A stretch of DNA of 64,000 bases from Alphaproteobacteria bacterium (GTDB lineage: Bacteria > Pseudomonadota > Alphaproteobacteria > Micropepsales > Micropepsaceae): contig JADZAI010000028.1 of assembly GCA_020852655.1 (NCBI GenBank), forward strand, positions 119,977 through 183,976, in the 5' to 3' direction. Made by a program: the position numbers and the translations under genes. This document shows, piece by piece, positions 19,221 through 27,887 of the stretch (positions within the stretch are counted from its first letter, which is position 1; each line of letters starts with the position of its first letter). Under the pieces are notes generated by a model. It was given only the letters and a program-made list of their open reading frames with translations, ran no database searches and was not told the origin of the DNA.

Positions 19221-19787
19221 TCAGGCGGCCGCCATTTCCTCCAGAACGACGTTGCCGTTCGTGTAGACGCAGATCTGGCCGGCGATCGCCATGCTCCGGC
19301 GGGCGATTTCCTCGGCCGGCAGATCGGTGGTCATGAGGGCCCGCGCGGCGGCCAGGGCGTAGTTCCCGCCCGAGCCGATGCCGATCACCCCGTCCTCCGG
19401 TTCCAGCACGTCGCCCTGCCCGGTCAGCAGCAGGCTGACGGATTTGTCGGCGACCGCCATCAGGGCTTCCAGCCGGCGCAAGTAGCGGTCGGTGCGCCAG
19501 TCCTTGGCGAGCTCCACGCAGGCCCGGGTCAGGTTCCCGGGATAGGTTTCGAGCTTCCCCTCCAGCCGCTCCAGCAGCGTGAAGGCATCCGCCGTCGCGC
19601 CGGCGAAGCCGACCATCACGTCGCCCTTGCCGATGCGGCGCACCTTGCGGGCGTTGCCCTTGACGATGGTCTGGCCCATCGAGACCTGGCCGTCGCCGGC
19701 GATCACCACCTTGCCGCCCTTGCGGACCGAGAGGATCGTCGTGCCGTGCCAGCCGGCGAAGTCGATATTGGAGGCATCGTCGCGCAC
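19221..19787 (-). CDS. hslV: ATP-dependent protease peptidase subunit HslV
   Basis: This is the proteasome-related peptidase of HslUV. The frame contains [27 protein letters not shown], where the first Thr of the TT pair is the nucleophile after removal of a short propeptide. [14 protein letters not shown] and IYTNGN-like [13 protein letters not shown] complete the family. There is no ATG; I place the start at the GTG at 19787 because GGAG lies 8 nt upstream, giving 188 residues. A second GTG lies 9 bp further upstream. The gene is separated from hslU by the two AbrB-Doc modules. Confidence 0.93.
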   Translation of the reverse strand: MRDDASNIDFAGWHGTTILSVRKGGKVVIAGDGQVSMGQTIVKGNARKVRRIGKGDVMVGFAGATADAFTLLERLEGKLETYPGNLTRACVELAKDWRTDRYLRRLEALMAVADKSVSLLLTGQGDVLEPEDGVIGIGSGGNYALAAARALMTTDLPAEEIARRSMAIAGQICVYTNGNVVLEEMAAA

Positions 19788-19931
19788 TAGTCGCACTCCG
19801 AAAGGTTTGACACAGAGATAGGTAACCTCAGCCGTGTTGCGGGTGACAGTTGGTCGAAAGTGACCCCTGAGGGCGCCATAGCGCAACCGCCGATTCTGAT
19901 ATGCTCATAGTACATCTTGGATTCGATTCTT

Positions 19932-20681
19932 ATGTTTCTCAGCTATGTCGATGAGAGCGGTGACACCGGCCTAACCAACTCACCGACACAGTATTTCGTT
20001 CTCTCAGCGGTCAGCATCCACGAGTCCCGCTGGCTCGAATTTACGGACGCTACATTGCAGTTCCGAAAGGTTCTGAGAGAACGATATGGCATCCCTATGC
20101 GCGCTGAGCTCCATGCCCAACCTCTAATTTCACGGGCAGAGTTTGACTTGCCTCCGCAGGATCGGCTGGCCGTCTACGGGCTGTACCTAAAATTCCTCGC
20201 TTCTCAAAAGTCGGTAAACGTTACCAACGTTGCGGTCGCAAAGACCTTGAAGGATGCGGACTACGACGTCTTCGAGACAGCATGGAAGGTCCTGATCCAG
20301 CGACTCGAAAACGCGATGGTCTACGACAACTTCCAGGCCGGATCGTCTTCCGAGCATACGATACTGCTCTGCGACAACACCGACGGCACAAAGCTGACTG
20401 CGCTGGTCAGAAAGGGCCGCCGATACAATCCGATCCCCGGCGGCCGGGCCGGCTATACCGATCGACCTCTGCAACGGGTTGTCGAAGATCCGATACTACG
20501 GGACTCGGCATCGAGCTACGGCGTGCAAGCCGCTGACTTTTGCGCCTATGCGCTCTATCAGATGTGCAGTCCGAAAAAATTCCTGAAGGAACGTGGCGCC
20601 CATAATGCCTTCAAGCTGCTGACACCTCGCCTGAATCGCAAGGCATCACCCAGACATGAGTTCGGCGTAGTGATGCTGTGA
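19932..20681 (+). CDS. DUF3800 domain protein
   Basis: The 249-residue protein opens MFLSYVDESGDTGLTN, the hallmark acidic strand of DUF3800. Later come LLCDNTDGTKLT and the conserved VQAADFCAYALYQ near the C-terminus. The fold is thought to be RNase H-like, and DUF3800 genes are common in phage, plasmid and defence-rich regions; the activity is unproven. GC content is lower than in its neighbours, suggesting transfer. The ATG at 19932 has no good ribosome site, so a TTG at 19917 or leaderless translation is possible. It is divergent from hslV. Confidence 0.8.
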   Translation: MFLSYVDESGDTGLTNSPTQYFVLSAVSIHESRWLEFTDATLQFRKVLRERYGIPMRAELHAQPLISRAEFDLPPQDRLAVYGLYLKFLASQKSVNVTNVAVAKTLKDADYDVFETAWKVLIQRLENAMVYDNFQAGSSSEHTILLCDNTDGTKLTALVRKGRRYNPIPGGRAGYTDRPLQRVVEDPILRDSASSYGVQAADFCAYALYQMCSPKKFLKERGAHNAFKLLTPRLNRKASPRHEFGVVML

Positions 20682-20697
20682 AGAAGAAGAAGAAGAA

Positions 20698-20715
20698 GGG
20701 GGGCTTTCGCCCCCC
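20698..20715 (+). terminator. hairpin terminator after DUF3800
   Basis: A GGGGGGC-TTTC-GCCCCCC hairpin begins 17 bp after the DUF3800 stop and directly follows a short GAA tandem run. There is no strong U tract, so efficiency is uncertain. Confidence 0.6.
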
Positions 20716-20762
20716 AGTAATCCTACTAACGGGATATGCCCGCGTTCAGATTACCTGATCAA

Positions 20763-20780
20763 TATAGGAAATTTCCTATA
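20763..20780. promoter_or_regulatory. perfect 18-bp palindrome TATAGGAAATTTCCTATA
   Basis: This is a perfect inverted repeat with no spacer, in an AT-rich patch upstream of hisB. A related half-site set (CCTAT and ATAGG) continues to its right. It resembles a dimeric repressor operator more than a terminator. The protein that binds is unknown. Confidence 0.55.
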
Positions 20781-20934
20781 CTATTCAATAGGATAGGGGG
20801 AAAGCGATTTTACCGAGTCGGCTCAAGGACTTAGCTGACCCGCAACGGCCGGCAAGAGGATGGGCGCTGGCGGATTTGCTAACCCGCGCCTGCCACACTA
20901 AGGGACACGCGATTCCGGCAGGACTGACCCCACC

Positions 20935-21522
20935 ATGCGCACCGCGATGATCGAGCGGAAGACCCGCGAGACCGAGATCATGGTCTCGCTCGACCTCGAC
21001 GGCACCGGCGACTACGACGTCGACACCGGCATCGGCTTCCTCGACCATATGCTGGAGAGCTTCGCCCGCCATGCGATGCTCGACCTCAAGGTCCGCGCCC
21101 AGGGCGATCTGCACATCGACTTCCACCACACGACCGAAGACACCGGCATCGTGATGGGCCAGGCGGTCGCCAAGGCGCTGGGTGAGTTCAAGGGCATCCG
21201 CCGCTTCGGCGAGGCGACCATCCCGATGGACGAGACGCTGACCCGCGTCGCGCTCGATGTCGCGAACCGCCCCTATCTGGTCTGGAAGGTCAATTTCACC
21301 CGCCCGAAGCTTGGCGAGATGGATACCGAGCTGTTCAAGGAATGGTTCCAGGCCTTCGCCCAGCATGCCGGCATCTGCCTGCATGTCGAAAATCTCTACG
21401 GCGAGAACAACCACCATATCGTCGAGAGCTGCTTCAAGGGCCTCGCCCGCGCGCTGCGCCAGGCGGTCGAGATCGACGACCGCCTCGGCGGCGAGCCGGC
21501 TTCGACCAAGGGCGTGCTGTAA
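20935..21522 (+). CDS. hisB: imidazoleglycerol-phosphate dehydratase
   Basis: The 195-residue monofunctional HisB is recognised by [13 protein letters not shown], the metal-binding [15 protein letters not shown], and the second half-repeat [19 protein letters not shown]. It catalyses the sixth step of histidine synthesis. The length fits the family without the fused phosphatase found in enterobacteria. The ATG has only a weak AGGA-like site about 12 nt upstream. Confidence 0.96.
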   Translation: MRTAMIERKTRETEIMVSLDLDGTGDYDVDTGIGFLDHMLESFARHAMLDLKVRAQGDLHIDFHHTTEDTGIVMGQAVAKALGEFKGIRRFGEATIPMDETLTRVALDVANRPYLVWKVNFTRPKLGEMDTELFKEWFQAFAQHAGICLHVENLYGENNHHIVESCFKGLARALRQAVEIDDRLGGEPASTKGVL

Positions 21523-21551
21523 TGGTCCTCCCATGTGACGCGAAGCGGCAC

Positions 21552-21680
21552 GGGGGAGGGGGACCGCCGAAGGCGGTGGAGGGGGCGTGTGCGCTTCCGC
21601 TGTTCAGGATGCCCCTTGGACTAGTCCCAACCATCTCATCCGCGGCCGCCCCCTCCACCGCTTCGCGGTCCCCCTCCCCC
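21552..21680. repeat. inverted repeat between hisB and hisH
   Basis: A left arm (21552-21586) and a right arm (21648-21680) are reverse complements apart from one extra base pair in the small inner hairpin (ACCGCC GAA GGCGGT against ACCGC GAA GCGGT). The spacer is about 61 bp. It could fold into one long structure in the his transcript and is probably a genomic palindromic repeat family. Confidence 0.7.
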
Positions 21681-21703
21681 GCTGCGCGGGTGAGGATCAA
21701 GAG

Positions 21704-22348
21704 GTGACCGAAACGATTGCGGTCGTCGATTATGGTTCGGGGAATCTGCGGTCTGCCGCCAAGGCGCTGGAGCGCGCGGCGTGCGATGCTTCGTTGCCGC
21801 GCCGAATCGAAATCACCAGCGACCCGAACGCCGTTCGGGCGGCCGATCGCGTCGTCCTGCCGGGTGTGGGGGCCTTTGCCGACTGCATGGCGGGGCTCAC
21901 CGCGGTCGAGGGCCTGAAGGAGGCGCTGACCGACGCCGTCATCGCGAGGCGCCGCCCCTTCCTCGGCATCTGCGTCGGCATGCAGCTGATGGCCGAGGCG
22001 GGCGTCGAGTTCGGGCGCCATGCCGGGCTCGGCTGGATCGCCGGCGAAGTCAGCCGCCTGACGCCGGCCGACCCGGCGCTCAAGATCCCGCATATGGGCT
22101 GGAACCGCCTCGCTTTCGCCCGCCCGCATCCGCTGTTCGCCGGGCTGGACGATCCCTTCGTCTATTTCGTCCATTCCTTCGCGATGCGCCCTGCCCGTCC
22201 GGCCGATCTCGTCGCGACCGCCGATTACGGCGGCGCCTTCGCCGCGGCGGTCGGGCGCGACAATCTCTTCGGCACCCAGTTCCATCCGGAGAAGAGCCAG
22301 GCGGCGGGGCTCACCCTGCTCGCCAATTTCCTGAACTGGCGCCCCTAG
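21704..22348 (+). CDS. hisH: imidazole glycerol phosphate synthase, glutaminase subunit
   Basis: The 214-residue class I glutamine amidotransferase begins VVDYGSGNLRSAAKALERA. The catalytic triad is Cys in FLGICVGMQLM and His and Glu in GTQFHPEKS. The GTG at 21704 is chosen because GAGGA lies 7 nt upstream. It supplies ammonia to HisF, which is encoded about 34 kb away at 56501. An acyl-CoA synthetase gene separates it from hisA. Confidence 0.96.
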   Translation: MTETIAVVDYGSGNLRSAAKALERAACDASLPRRIEITSDPNAVRAADRVVLPGVGAFADCMAGLTAVEGLKEALTDAVIARRRPFLGICVGMQLMAEAGVEFGRHAGLGWIAGEVSRLTPADPALKIPHMGWNRLAFARPHPLFAGLDDPFVYFVHSFAMRPARPADLVATADYGGAFAAAVGRDNLFGTQFHPEKSQAAGLTLLANFLNWRP

Positions 22349-22402
22349 GGCGGGTGCGATAGTCAGTCCCGCCGCCATTCTCCAGAACATGTAAGGGACG
22401 AG

Positions 22403-24103
22403 ATGCACTACGCCGAGTACAAGCAGGCCTGGGACGAGCTGACCGCGCCGGGCGCGCCCTTCGAGATCGCCGAAGTCGATCTCGGCACGCATCGGATCCG
22501 CGCCTTCAAGGCGGCGCCGCCGAGCGTCCGCGAAGTGTGGCTCTCCACCCTGCCCTTCGCCGAGCGCGAATACCTGATCTACGAGGACGAGCGCATCACC
22601 TATGGCGAGGCGCACCGGCAGGTCGCGGCGATCGCCAACTGGCTCGTCGCCCAGGGCGTGCAGCCGGGCGACCGGGTCGCCATCGCGATGCGCAACTATC
22701 CCGAATGGCTGCCGATCTACTGGGCCTGCGTGTCGATGGGCGTTGCCGTCGTCGGCATGAACGCATGGTGGACGACGGCCGAGATGGCCTATGGCCTGGA
22801 GGACTCGAGGCCCAAAGTGATCTTCGCCGATGCCGAGCGCATCGCCCGCATCGCCGAGCAGCCCGGCATGCTCGGCGGCGCCAAGCTGGCCGCGGTGCGC
22901 ACCGACACGCTGCCCGAGGGCGCGATTCCGTGGCGCGATGTCGTCGCGACCGGCGGCGAACTGCCCGCCGTCGCCGTCGACCCCAATGCCGACGCCTGCA
23001 TCTTCTACACCTCCGGCACGACCGGTTTCCCGAAGGGCGCCCAGCTCACCCATCGCGGCTGCGTCACGAACCTCATGAACATGATGTTCTCGGCCCAGGT
23101 CACCTCGCTCGCGACCCAGCGCGGAACGGGCGTCTTCCTTGATCCGAACGCTCCCGTTCCGATTCCGGTGACGCTGCTGACGACACCGCTCTTCCACGTT
23201 ACCGCCAATAATTGCGGCGCCTACGCGACGACGGCGGCCGGCGGCAAGCTGGTGCTGATGTATAAATGGGACCCGACGGTCGCGCTCCAGTTGATCGCGC
23301 GCGAGAAGGTCACCTCGATGAGCGGCGTGCCGACGATGGCGCGCGAAATCATCACCCACCCCGACTTCGCGAAATACGATACCTCCAGCCTCCTCGCCCT
23401 GGCCGGCGGCGGCGCCCAGCTTCCGCCCGATCTCGTCGGCAAGATCGACAAGGCCGTCGCCACCGCGCGCCCCGGCACCGGCTACGGCATGACCGAGACG
23501 AGCGGCATCATCACCTCGATCTCGGGCGACTTCTTCGTCGACAAGCCGGAAAGCTGCGGGCCCGCCATGCCGACCTTCGAGACGAAGGTGATCGACGACG
23601 AAGGCAACACCGTCGCCCCCGGCATGCCGGGCGAGCTGGTGGTGAAGGGCGCCCCGGTCATCAAGGGCTATCTCAACCGCGAGAAGGCGACGGCGGAGGC
23701 GATCCAGGACGGCTGGCTGCGCACCGGCGACGTCGCGCGGATCGACAAGGACGGCTTCATCTTCATCGTCGACCGCAAGAAGGACATGGTGCTGCGCGGC
23801 GGCGAGAACGTCTATTGCGCGGAGGTCGAGACCGCCCTCTACCGCCATGACGCGATCGCCGAATGCACCGTCTTCGGCGTGCCCGACGAACGCCTCGGCG
23901 AGGAGGTGGGCGCCGCCGTCGTGCTGCGCCCGGGCCAGGAGCTCACGGGCGCCGCGCTGCGCGCGCATCTGGCGCCGATCCTGGCGCGCCACAAGATTCC
24001 GCGCTACGTCTGGTTCCTGAACGAGGAACTGCCGCGCAACGCCAGCGGCAAGTTCCTCAAGCGCCAGCTCCGCGACACGCTGAAGGCGGAAGACGCGGCC
24101 TGA
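22403..24103 (+). CDS. class I adenylate-forming acyl-CoA synthetase
   Basis: This 566-residue ANL-superfamily enzyme has P-loop [13 protein letters not shown], the adenylate motif GYGMTETSG, the hinge [26 protein letters not shown], and the catalytic Lys in [13 protein letters not shown]. It activates a carboxylic acid, probably a fatty acid, to its CoA thioester; chain length is not readable. It sits inside the histidine gene run, and its TGA overlaps the hisA ATG. It is therefore probably co-transcribed with hisA although unrelated to histidine. Confidence 0.88.
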   Translation: MHYAEYKQAWDELTAPGAPFEIAEVDLGTHRIRAFKAAPPSVREVWLSTLPFAEREYLIYEDERITYGEAHRQVAAIANWLVAQGVQPGDRVAIAMRNYPEWLPIYWACVSMGVAVVGMNAWWTTAEMAYGLEDSRPKVIFADAERIARIAEQPGMLGGAKLAAVRTDTLPEGAIPWRDVVATGGELPAVAVDPNADACIFYTSGTTGFPKGAQLTHRGCVTNLMNMMFSAQVTSLATQRGTGVFLDPNAPVPIPVTLLTTPLFHVTANNCGAYATTAAGGKLVLMYKWDPTVALQLIAREKVTSMSGVPTMAREIITHPDFAKYDTSSLLALAGGGAQLPPDLVGKIDKAVATARPGTGYGMTETSGIITSISGDFFVDKPESCGPAMPTFETKVIDDEGNTVAPGMPGELVVKGAPVIKGYLNREKATAEAIQDGWLRTGDVARIDKDGFIFIVDRKKDMVLRGGENVYCAEVETALYRHDAIAECTVFGVPDERLGEEVGAAVVLRPGQELTGAALRAHLAPILARHKIPRYVWFLNEELPRNASGKFLKRQLRDTLKAEDAA

Positions 24104-24834
24104 TGGCCTTCACGCTCTATCCCGCGATCGACCTGAAGGACGGCAGATGCGTCCGCCTCGTCAGGGGCGAGATGGCCTCGGCCACGGTCTTCAGCCTGGA
24201 GCCGTCGAACCAGGCCCGCGTCTGGCAGGACGCCGGCTTCGACTGGATCCATGTCGTCGACCTCAACGGCGCCTTCCAGGGCGAGCCGGTGAACCGCAAG
24301 GCGGTGCGCGAAATCCTCGCCGCCGTCACGGTGCCGGTGCAGCTCGGCGGCGGCATCCGCGAGCGCCGGCAGATCGAGGCCTGGCTGGAGGAGGGCGTCC
24401 GCCGCGTCATCCTCGGCACAGTCGCGGCGCATAATCCGCGCCTGGTGAAGGAGATGGCGCGCGCCTATCCCGGCTGCATCGCGGTCGGCATCGATGCGAA
24501 GGACTTCAAGGTCGCCGTCGAGGGCTGGGCCGAGACGACCGACCTCAACGCGGCCGAGCTTGCGGCGCGCTATGCCGATGCGGGCGTCGCCGCGATCATC
24601 TTTACCGATGTCGGCCGCGACGGGACGGGGCAGGGGCTCAACATCGAACAGACGCTGGAGGTCGCCGAAGCCTGCTCGGGCGTGCCGGTCGTCGCCTCGG
24701 GCGGCCTCGCCTCGACCGACGAGATCCGCGCCTGCATGACGACCAGCGCGATCTCCGGCGCCATCATCGGGCGCGCCCTCTACGACGGCCGCATCACCCC
24801 GGCCGCCGCGCTGGCGGTGGCGAAGGGGAATTAG
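24103..24834 (+). CDS. hisA: phosphoribosylformimino-5-aminoimidazole carboxamide ribotide isomerase
   Basis: The 243-residue (beta/alpha)8 enzyme shows [18 protein letters not shown] with the catalytic Asp, [20 protein letters not shown], and the second catalytic Asp in [14 protein letters not shown]. It performs the Amadori rearrangement preceding HisF/HisH. The ATG overlaps the preceding stop (TGATG). Confidence 0.96.
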   Translation: MAFTLYPAIDLKDGRCVRLVRGEMASATVFSLEPSNQARVWQDAGFDWIHVVDLNGAFQGEPVNRKAVREILAAVTVPVQLGGGIRERRQIEAWLEEGVRRVILGTVAAHNPRLVKEMARAYPGCIAVGIDAKDFKVAVEGWAETTDLNAAELAARYADAGVAAIIFTDVGRDGTGQGLNIEQTLEVAEACSGVPVVASGGLASTDEIRACMTTSAISGAIIGRALYDGRITPAAALAVAKGN

Positions 24835-24925
24835 CCACAGGTGCTGGGTCTCCGCCGATGCCCGTGCGGCTCGTTGACAGCGCAGGGCTGATCGGATTCG
24901 GTAAGGTGAATGAACGGGTTGGCGC

Positions 24926-25159
24926 ATGACCGCAGAAACGCGCGAGCTTCTGACCTATCGCCGGAAGCTCCCGGAACTTCGTGACCAGGAAGGCAGGTTT
25001 GCCGTTATCTCCGGCGATGAGATCGTGGGCTGTTACGATACCTATGCCGACGCGATCGGCGTCGCCTACGAGAAATGTCCGCTGGACGGCTTTCTGGTGA
25101 AACGCATCGAGGCGGTCGAGCGGGTGTTCACGTTCACGCGGGGCATCGTTCTCGCGTGA
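24926..25159 (+). CDS. hypothetical protein, 77 aa
   Basis: A small soluble protein (LRDQEGRFAVISGDEIVGCYDTYADAIGVAYEKCPLDGFLVKRIE) of a kind often found as a partner of short accessory genes. I recognise the general pattern of a single beta-alpha-beta unit but no named function. It overlaps the next small gene by 4 bp-type coupling (GTGA), so the two are probably one unit. TTGACA at 24874-24879 could be a -35 element. Confidence 0.6.
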   Translation: MTAETRELLTYRRKLPELRDQEGRFAVISGDEIVGCYDTYADAIGVAYEKCPLDGFLVKRIEAVERVFTFTRGIVLA

Positions 25160-25407
25160 GCATCTTCACGGGCATTGTCACGGACGATGGCCCGGTGATC
25201 GACGTGACGCTGATGGTGACGGTGCCGCGCCAGAACGCGATCAGGATAGCCAGCTCGGGCAGCCACACGCACGAGATTCCCATCACGCCCGTGTTCTCGT
25301 GCGATCACTCGGAACAGGGCATAGACGGGCTGTTCGGCCGCGACGTGCTCAGCGGTGCGATCTTCATCTATGACGGCCACCGGAAGTCCTACACGCTCTC
25401 ATTCTGA
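25156..25407 (+). CDS. short retropepsin-like protein lacking the catalytic core
   Basis: The 83-residue product begins at a GTG overlapping the previous stop. Its beginning (GPVIDVTLMV, PRQNAIRIASSG) and its end (HSEQGIDGLFGRDVLSGAIFIYDGHRKSYTLSF) resemble the first and last strands of bacterial retropepsin-like aspartyl proteases. Those normally hold a D-T-G-A catalytic motif in a middle segment of roughly 50-60 residues that is absent here. It is therefore either an internally deleted remnant or a reduced protein without protease activity. Resemblance is from memory of the family. Confidence 0.55.
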   Translation: MSIFTGIVTDDGPVIDVTLMVTVPRQNAIRIASSGSHTHEIPITPVFSCDHSEQGIDGLFGRDVLSGAIFIYDGHRKSYTLSF

Positions 25408-25418
25408 CGGCTTCGCAA

Positions 25419-25604
25419 ATGAATGAGACGATCACCCTCCGCACCGAACGCCTGATCCTCCGCCCGCCGGTCGAGGCCGATCTGGAGGGCTATGCGGCGT
25501 TGACGGCGGATGCGGAGGCGGCGCGCTTCATCGGCGGGGTGCGCGCGCGGAGCGAGGCGTGGGAAGCACGGCCTGCTCTGGCGCCGTGGCGCGGGGCTTG
25601 TTAA
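25419..25604 (+). pseudogene. truncated GNAT acetyltransferase remnant
   Basis: Only the N-terminal strand and helix of a RimJ/RimL-type N-acetyltransferase are present (TLRTERLILRPPVEADLEGYAALTADAEAARFIGGV). After SEAW the frame loses family similarity and stops after 61 codons. The rest of the GNAT domain (a further 110-120 residues) is not found in any frame before the next gene, so this looks like a deletion remnant. Confidence 0.6.
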
Positions 25605-25648
25605 GTCCGCGCGACAGGGTGAGCGGGGACGGGGCCGGCAGGGCGTAT

Positions 25649-26620
25649 ATGCAGGAAGTCTTCCGGTCGCCGAAGATCATGGCGGACGCGACGGTGCGCG
25701 GCGACGACACGCTCGTCATCGGCTTTTCGTTCCATCCCTATCCGCGCCCCGGGGCCGGACCTCTGGCGCAGCTCGACCAGAAGCGGGCCTTCGGCTTCAG
25801 CCTGGCCGATGTCGTCTGCCAGATGAGCTTTCCCTACCCGATCGAGGAGACACAGCAATGTCTCGCGGCGCTCGCGGCCTTTGCCCGGCCGTTTCGCCGC
25901 GTCGTCACCTTCGGCGAGAGCCTGGGCGGTTTCGCGGCGCTCAATTTCGCGGCGCATCTGGGGGCCGAGACGGCGATCGCGAGTTCGCCGCCCTATACGC
26001 TCAGCCCCGAGAAGATGCCCTCGGAGAATCGCTGGGGCATCTACACGCGCTCGGTCAACGCCTTTCCCTGGGACCATATCGAGAAGGGGCTGGCGGTGCT
26101 GCGCCGCCTCTATCTGCTCTACGATGCCGCGACGCCGGACGCCGCCCATATCGCGGCGATTACCGCCCTCGCGCCGCAGGCGGTGCATCTGACCGTGCCG
26201 TTCGGCGGCCATCCGGTCTCGCGCATCATGAACCAGGGCGGCACGATGGCGGGACTGATCGCCGCGATGGTGGAGGGAACGCTCGAACCTGTGCAGTTCC
26301 GCCAGGCGGTGCGGGCCAGCCGGCGGCGGTCGCAGACCTATCTGCGCAATCTCGCCGCCGCCCAGCCCGGCCGCCGCGACCCGCTGCGCGTGCGCCTGCT
26401 GGAGATGTCGCAAGCCCTCGAACCGACCGCCCATACGCTGCTGGCGATGCTGCCGCCGCTGGTGCGGCTGGGGCGGAAGGAGGAGGTCCAGGCGCTGTCG
26501 CGCAGCCTGGTCGAGACGGACGCCGCCTATGCGCGCCGCCTCAACACGCTGAAGAAAGAGAACGATGCGCTGAAGCGGCAGGTCGCGGAGCTGACGCGCC
26601 GGCTGGCGGCGCCGTCCTAG
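25649..26620 (+). CDS. alpha/beta-hydrolase-like protein with C-terminal coiled coil
   Basis: The 323-residue protein starts at 25649 (MQEVFRSPKI) with an AGGG site; the frame is open further upstream into the GNAT remnant. It has a nucleophile-elbow-like motif VTFGESLGGFAALNFAAHLG, as in serine hydrolases, followed by helices. The final 30 residues are a charged coiled coil (RRLNTLKKENDALKRQVAELTRRL). I cannot name the family. The C-terminal helix suggests oligomerisation or a scaffold contact. It is convergent with tspO, overlapping it by 4 bp. Confidence 0.65.
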   Translation: MQEVFRSPKIMADATVRGDDTLVIGFSFHPYPRPGAGPLAQLDQKRAFGFSLADVVCQMSFPYPIEETQQCLAALAAFARPFRRVVTFGESLGGFAALNFAAHLGAETAIASSPPYTLSPEKMPSENRWGIYTRSVNAFPWDHIEKGLAVLRRLYLLYDAATPDAAHIAAITALAPQAVHLTVPFGGHPVSRIMNQGGTMAGLIAAMVEGTLEPVQFRQAVRASRRRSQTYLRNLAAAQPGRRDPLRVRLLEMSQALEPTAHTLLAMLPPLVRLGRKEEVQALSRSLVETDAAYARRLNTLKKENDALKRQVAELTRRLAAPS

Positions 26621-27069
26621 TTCAACCGGAAGATCGCCGCGTTGAGCGCCGTCGCGAAGCCGACCCAGGCCGCATAGGGCAGGAAGAGCAGGGCGCTCGT
26701 GCGGTCCGTCCGCCAGGCCGCGGCGAGGAAGGCGAGGATCGCGGCCAGCAGGGCGGCGACGATCGCCAGCGCCAGGCCGACCTGATGGGCGCCGAAAAAG
26801 ACGGGCGACCAGGCGAAGTTCAGCGCAAGCTGGAGCCACCAGAGCTTCATGGCGGTGCTGCGCGGGGCGACCTGCCAGAGCCGCCATCCGGCGATCGCGA
26901 CGAGGACGTAGAGGATCGTCCAGACCGGTCCGAACAGCCAGTTGGGCGGGTTGAAGGCCGGCTTGTTCAGCCCGGCATACCAGGCGCCGGGCAGGGTCAG
27001 CCAGCCGATGAGAAGGCCGCCGCCCACGACGAGCAGCAGGAAGGGGATCAGGGAAAGCCAGCGTCGCAT
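26617..27069 (-). CDS. tspO: TspO/MBR family tryptophan-rich sensory protein
   Basis: The 150-residue protein has five hydrophobic helices and the family signatures WYAGLNKPAFNPPNWLFGPVWTILY and WLQLALNFAWSPVFFG. TspO binds porphyrins and cholesterol-like ligands and in alphaproteobacteria affects tetrapyrrole and light responses. The ATG at 27069 fits family length; the longer frame upstream is shadow of the CPBP gene. A bacteriophytochrome is present elsewhere in the window, but no link is shown. Confidence 0.92.
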   Translation of the reverse strand: MRRWLSLIPFLLLVVGGGLLIGWLTLPGAWYAGLNKPAFNPPNWLFGPVWTILYVLVAIAGWRLWQVAPRSTAMKLWWLQLALNFAWSPVFFGAHQVGLALAIVAALLAAILAFLAAAWRTDRTSALLFLPYAAWVGFATALNAAIFRLN

Positions 27070-27101
27070 GTCATCTCCGTGCCGCCACAACGCGGGCCGG
27101 T

Positions 27102-27800
27102 TCAGGAAAGTGCCCTCTCGTCCGCGCCCAGCTTCGCATAGCGCGACGTACCGCGGGCGAAGCGGACGAAGGCGATCGTATCGAAGAAGCCGTGCGCCAG
27201 GATCACCGCATAGAGATTGTGGCCGGTCAGCACGAACAGCAGGCCGAACAGCATCGAGAGCTGCGTGATGATCACCATTGCGCGCGGCCCCTGGTACCAG
27301 TGCACGATGCCGGCGCCGATCGCCGCCGCCGCGATGGCGACCGCCGATGCAAGCCACGACGGCAGCCATCCGCCGAGCCCGGCTTCGACCGCACGCAGCA
27401 GGACTCCGCGGAACACCAGCTCCTCGAAAAAGCCGCCGAGCAGCCAGGCGATCGCGATGCCGGCGATCAGCTTCGCCGCCGAGTGCTGGATCGCCCGAAA
27501 CGCCTTGAGCGTCGGCGGCGCGGCAAAGACCTGCCGTGCGAGCCGGTCCGCCACCGGGCTGTAGGCGAACATCAGCGCCGTCCATCCCGCCGCCCAGGCC
27601 AGCGTGGCGAGCCAGGAGGCGGGCAGGGCGAGACCCAGCTCCGTCGCCGCGGCCTTTCCAAAGGCCAGCGCCAGCAGGGCCGCGGTGCCGATACCGACGA
27701 GCCCGCCAAGAAGCACCGGCGTTGAACGCCGGAAGCGCAGCGCCACCGCCGCCAGCCACAGCAGCGTCAGCCCCAGTGCGATCTGCTGAAATGCGCTCAT
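27102..27800 (-). CDS. CPBP family intramembrane metalloprotease
   Basis: The 232-residue polytopic protein has the CPBP/Abi motifs GGFFEELVFRGVLL (the EExxxR pair), a conserved His in GAGIVHWYQG, and a second His in VILAHGFFDTIAFVRF. These make up the intramembrane glutamate/histidine active site of CAAX-protease-like enzymes. I chose the ATG at 27800 over a GTG 18 bp upstream. It follows the long inverted repeat at 27823-27885 and precedes tspO on the same strand with a 32-bp gap. Confidence 0.85.
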   Translation of the reverse strand: MSAFQQIALGLTLLWLAAVALRFRRSTPVLLGGLVGIGTAALLALAFGKAAATELGLALPASWLATLAWAAGWTALMFAYSPVADRLARQVFAAPPTLKAFRAIQHSAAKLIAGIAIAWLLGGFFEELVFRGVLLRAVEAGLGGWLPSWLASAVAIAAAAIGAGIVHWYQGPRAMVIITQLSMLFGLLFVLTGHNLYAVILAHGFFDTIAFVRFARGTSRYAKLGADERALS

Positions 27801-27822
27801 CCCGGCCCCGCGGGACACCCAT

Positions 27823-27885
27823 CACGGGTGTCCGGTTCAGCTTGGTTCAATCAGTGCCTGAACCAAGCTGAACCGGACAGCCGTG
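27823..27885. repeat. 27-bp inverted repeat with 9-bp loop
   Basis: Arms 27823-27849 and 27859-27885 are complementary at 26 of 27 positions, including a perfect 21-bp core that begins TGTCCGGTTCAG. No U tract follows on either strand. It lies upstream of the CPBP start and downstream of sufE on the minus strand, so it may act as a leader structure, a terminator, or a mobile-element footprint. Confidence 0.85.
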
Positions 27886-27887
27886 GG

